Source: an uncultured Cyanobium sp. (lineage in GTDB: Bacteria > Cyanobacteriota > Cyanobacteriia > PCC-6307 > Cyanobiaceae). From it: a stretch of DNA of 5,385 nucleotides. How positions within the stretch are numbered: the stretch's first letter is position 1; every line of letters begins with the position of its first letter. The notes under the pieces are model-generated. The model did not search any database, was not told the origin of the DNA, and saw nothing but the letters and a program-made list of their open reading frames with translations. The translations under genes were made by a program, and so were the position numbers. The DNA is taken from the NCBI GenBank assembly GCA_937919075.1, contig CALFOF010000239.1:1-5385 (forward strand). The letters run 5' to 3'. Below are positions 4,796-5,385 of this stretch, in pieces.

Positions 4796-5385
4796 GCTGC
4801 CTCCAGCCAGGTGAGCACCGGCTCGATCAGGGGCGCCCGCAGCAGGCTGTGGCCCGCCCCGGCGATCGGCCAGACGGTGGCTTCGGACAGGGCCCGGCGC
4901 AGGGCAGCCCGGCTGGCGGCGGCGACGATCCGGTCGTCCTCGGCCTCCACCAGCAGCACCCGGGCCGCAGGTGGAAACGCCGCCGGTAGGGCACCGACTC
5001 GCCCCAGCAGGGCCAGATCGCTGCGCAGGCGTTCGATACCCGCGGCCTCCAGTGGCTCGCTGCCCGGGCCCGGCGGCAGCAGGTCGGCGGGATCGGGTGC
5101 CGCCGCCTGGCGAAGAAAATCAGCCAGCAGGTCGGCGGCCAGCCCGGCGGCCAGCCGTGCCTCCATGGCGCCAAGGGCAGCGCGCAAGGGCCGGCCGTCC
5201 CGCCCCGCTGGCACGAAGGCCGCGAAACTCGCCAGCAGCACCACCGCATCGGCGGCGGCCAGCACGGCCGGAGGCAGCAGGTGCAGCCCAAGGGAATGGG
5301 CAAGCACAGCGCGCCTGCCGGGCTTCGAGCCGCTCTCCCAGGCGGGGAGCCGGGGCGGGAGGGATCCGTACCCCCGTTCGCCGCA
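4792..5385 (-). CDS. bioK: Probable pimeloyl-[ACP] methyl ester esterase BioK (alpha/beta hydrolase), N-terminus outside the window
   Basis: The frame is open from the right edge to TGA at 4792-4794, giving 197 residues without a start; it continues beyond base 5385. An alpha/beta-hydrolase catalytic set is visible: a nucleophile elbow A-H-S-L-G with Ser31 of the visible part, an acid in E-A-E-D-D-R-I-V (Asp150 or Asp151) and a C-terminal histidine in G-A-G-H-S-L-L (His179). The first elbow residue is Ala rather than the common Gly. Between elbow and acid lies a helical Ala/Leu-rich cap. In E. coli, BioH demethylates pimeloyl-ACP methyl ester to end the BioC-started cycle; Synechococcus and Prochlorococcus use an unrelated-looking hydrolase named BioK, encoded in the biotin cluster beside bioC. 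The position directly upstream of bioC with a 4-base overlap is the main reason for the BioK name. A GTG at 5305-5307 is too far in to be the start, since in-frame coding (C-G-E-R-G-Y-G-S) precedes it. Confidence 0.8.
   Translation of the reverse strand, partial: CGERGYGSLPPRLPAWESGSKPGRRAVLAHSLGLHLLPPAVLAAADAVVLLASFAAFVPAGRDGRPLRAALGAMEARLAAGLAADLLADFLRQAAAPDPADLLPPGPGSEPLEAAGIERLRSDLALLGRVGALPAAFPPAARVLLVEAEDDRIVAAASRAALRRALSEATVWPIAGAGHSLLRAPLIEPVLTWLEAA

Overview
The window looks like chromosomal DNA of a high-GC picocyanobacterium of the Synechococcus/Cyanobium type. The basis is gene content: a biotin cluster whose pimeloyl-ester esterase resembles BioK, which is known from Synechococcus and Prochlorococcus, next to a J-domain/DUF3143 pair and rsmG. 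Codon use is strongly GC-biased throughout, and nothing points to phage, plasmid or insertion-sequence DNA. The genus is an inference; no rRNA or other marker is present.

Left part (1-1812). The window opens with the last 64 residues of a rightward gene, probably a ferredoxin-type aldo/keto reductase. It converges, with a 12-base gap, on leftward rsmG (16S rRNA m7G527 methyltransferase). rsmG diverges from a rightward pair across a gap of about 57 bases that holds a short inverted repeat. The pair is a small J-domain protein with one membrane anchor, followed by a DUF3143 protein whose conserved N-terminus overlaps the J-protein tail by about 100 bases in another frame.

Right part (1855-5385). 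This is a leftward biotin operon, in transcription order: bioK (5' end outside the window), bioC, bioD, a 51-residue membrane ORF, bioA. bioK and bioC overlap by 4 bases (ATGA), and the other gaps are 9 to 39 bases. BioC methylates malonyl-ACP (or CoA) so that the fatty acid pathway can build a pimeloyl chain. BioK removes the methyl ester. BioF, probably just beyond the right edge, would make 8-amino-7-oxononanoate (KAPA). BioA aminates KAPA to 7,8-diaminononanoate (DAPA), and BioD closes the ureido ring to give dethiobiotin. bioB is not in the window. The operon promoter must lie to the right, outside the window.

No wholly new system is evident. The points worth a second look are the unrecognised 51-residue membrane ORF inside the biotin operon, two active-site departures from E. 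coli BioA that bear on its amino donor, and the long out-of-frame overlap between the J-domain and DUF3143 genes. No gap without a gene exceeds 60 bases, and no RNA gene, CRISPR array or clear intrinsic terminator was found.
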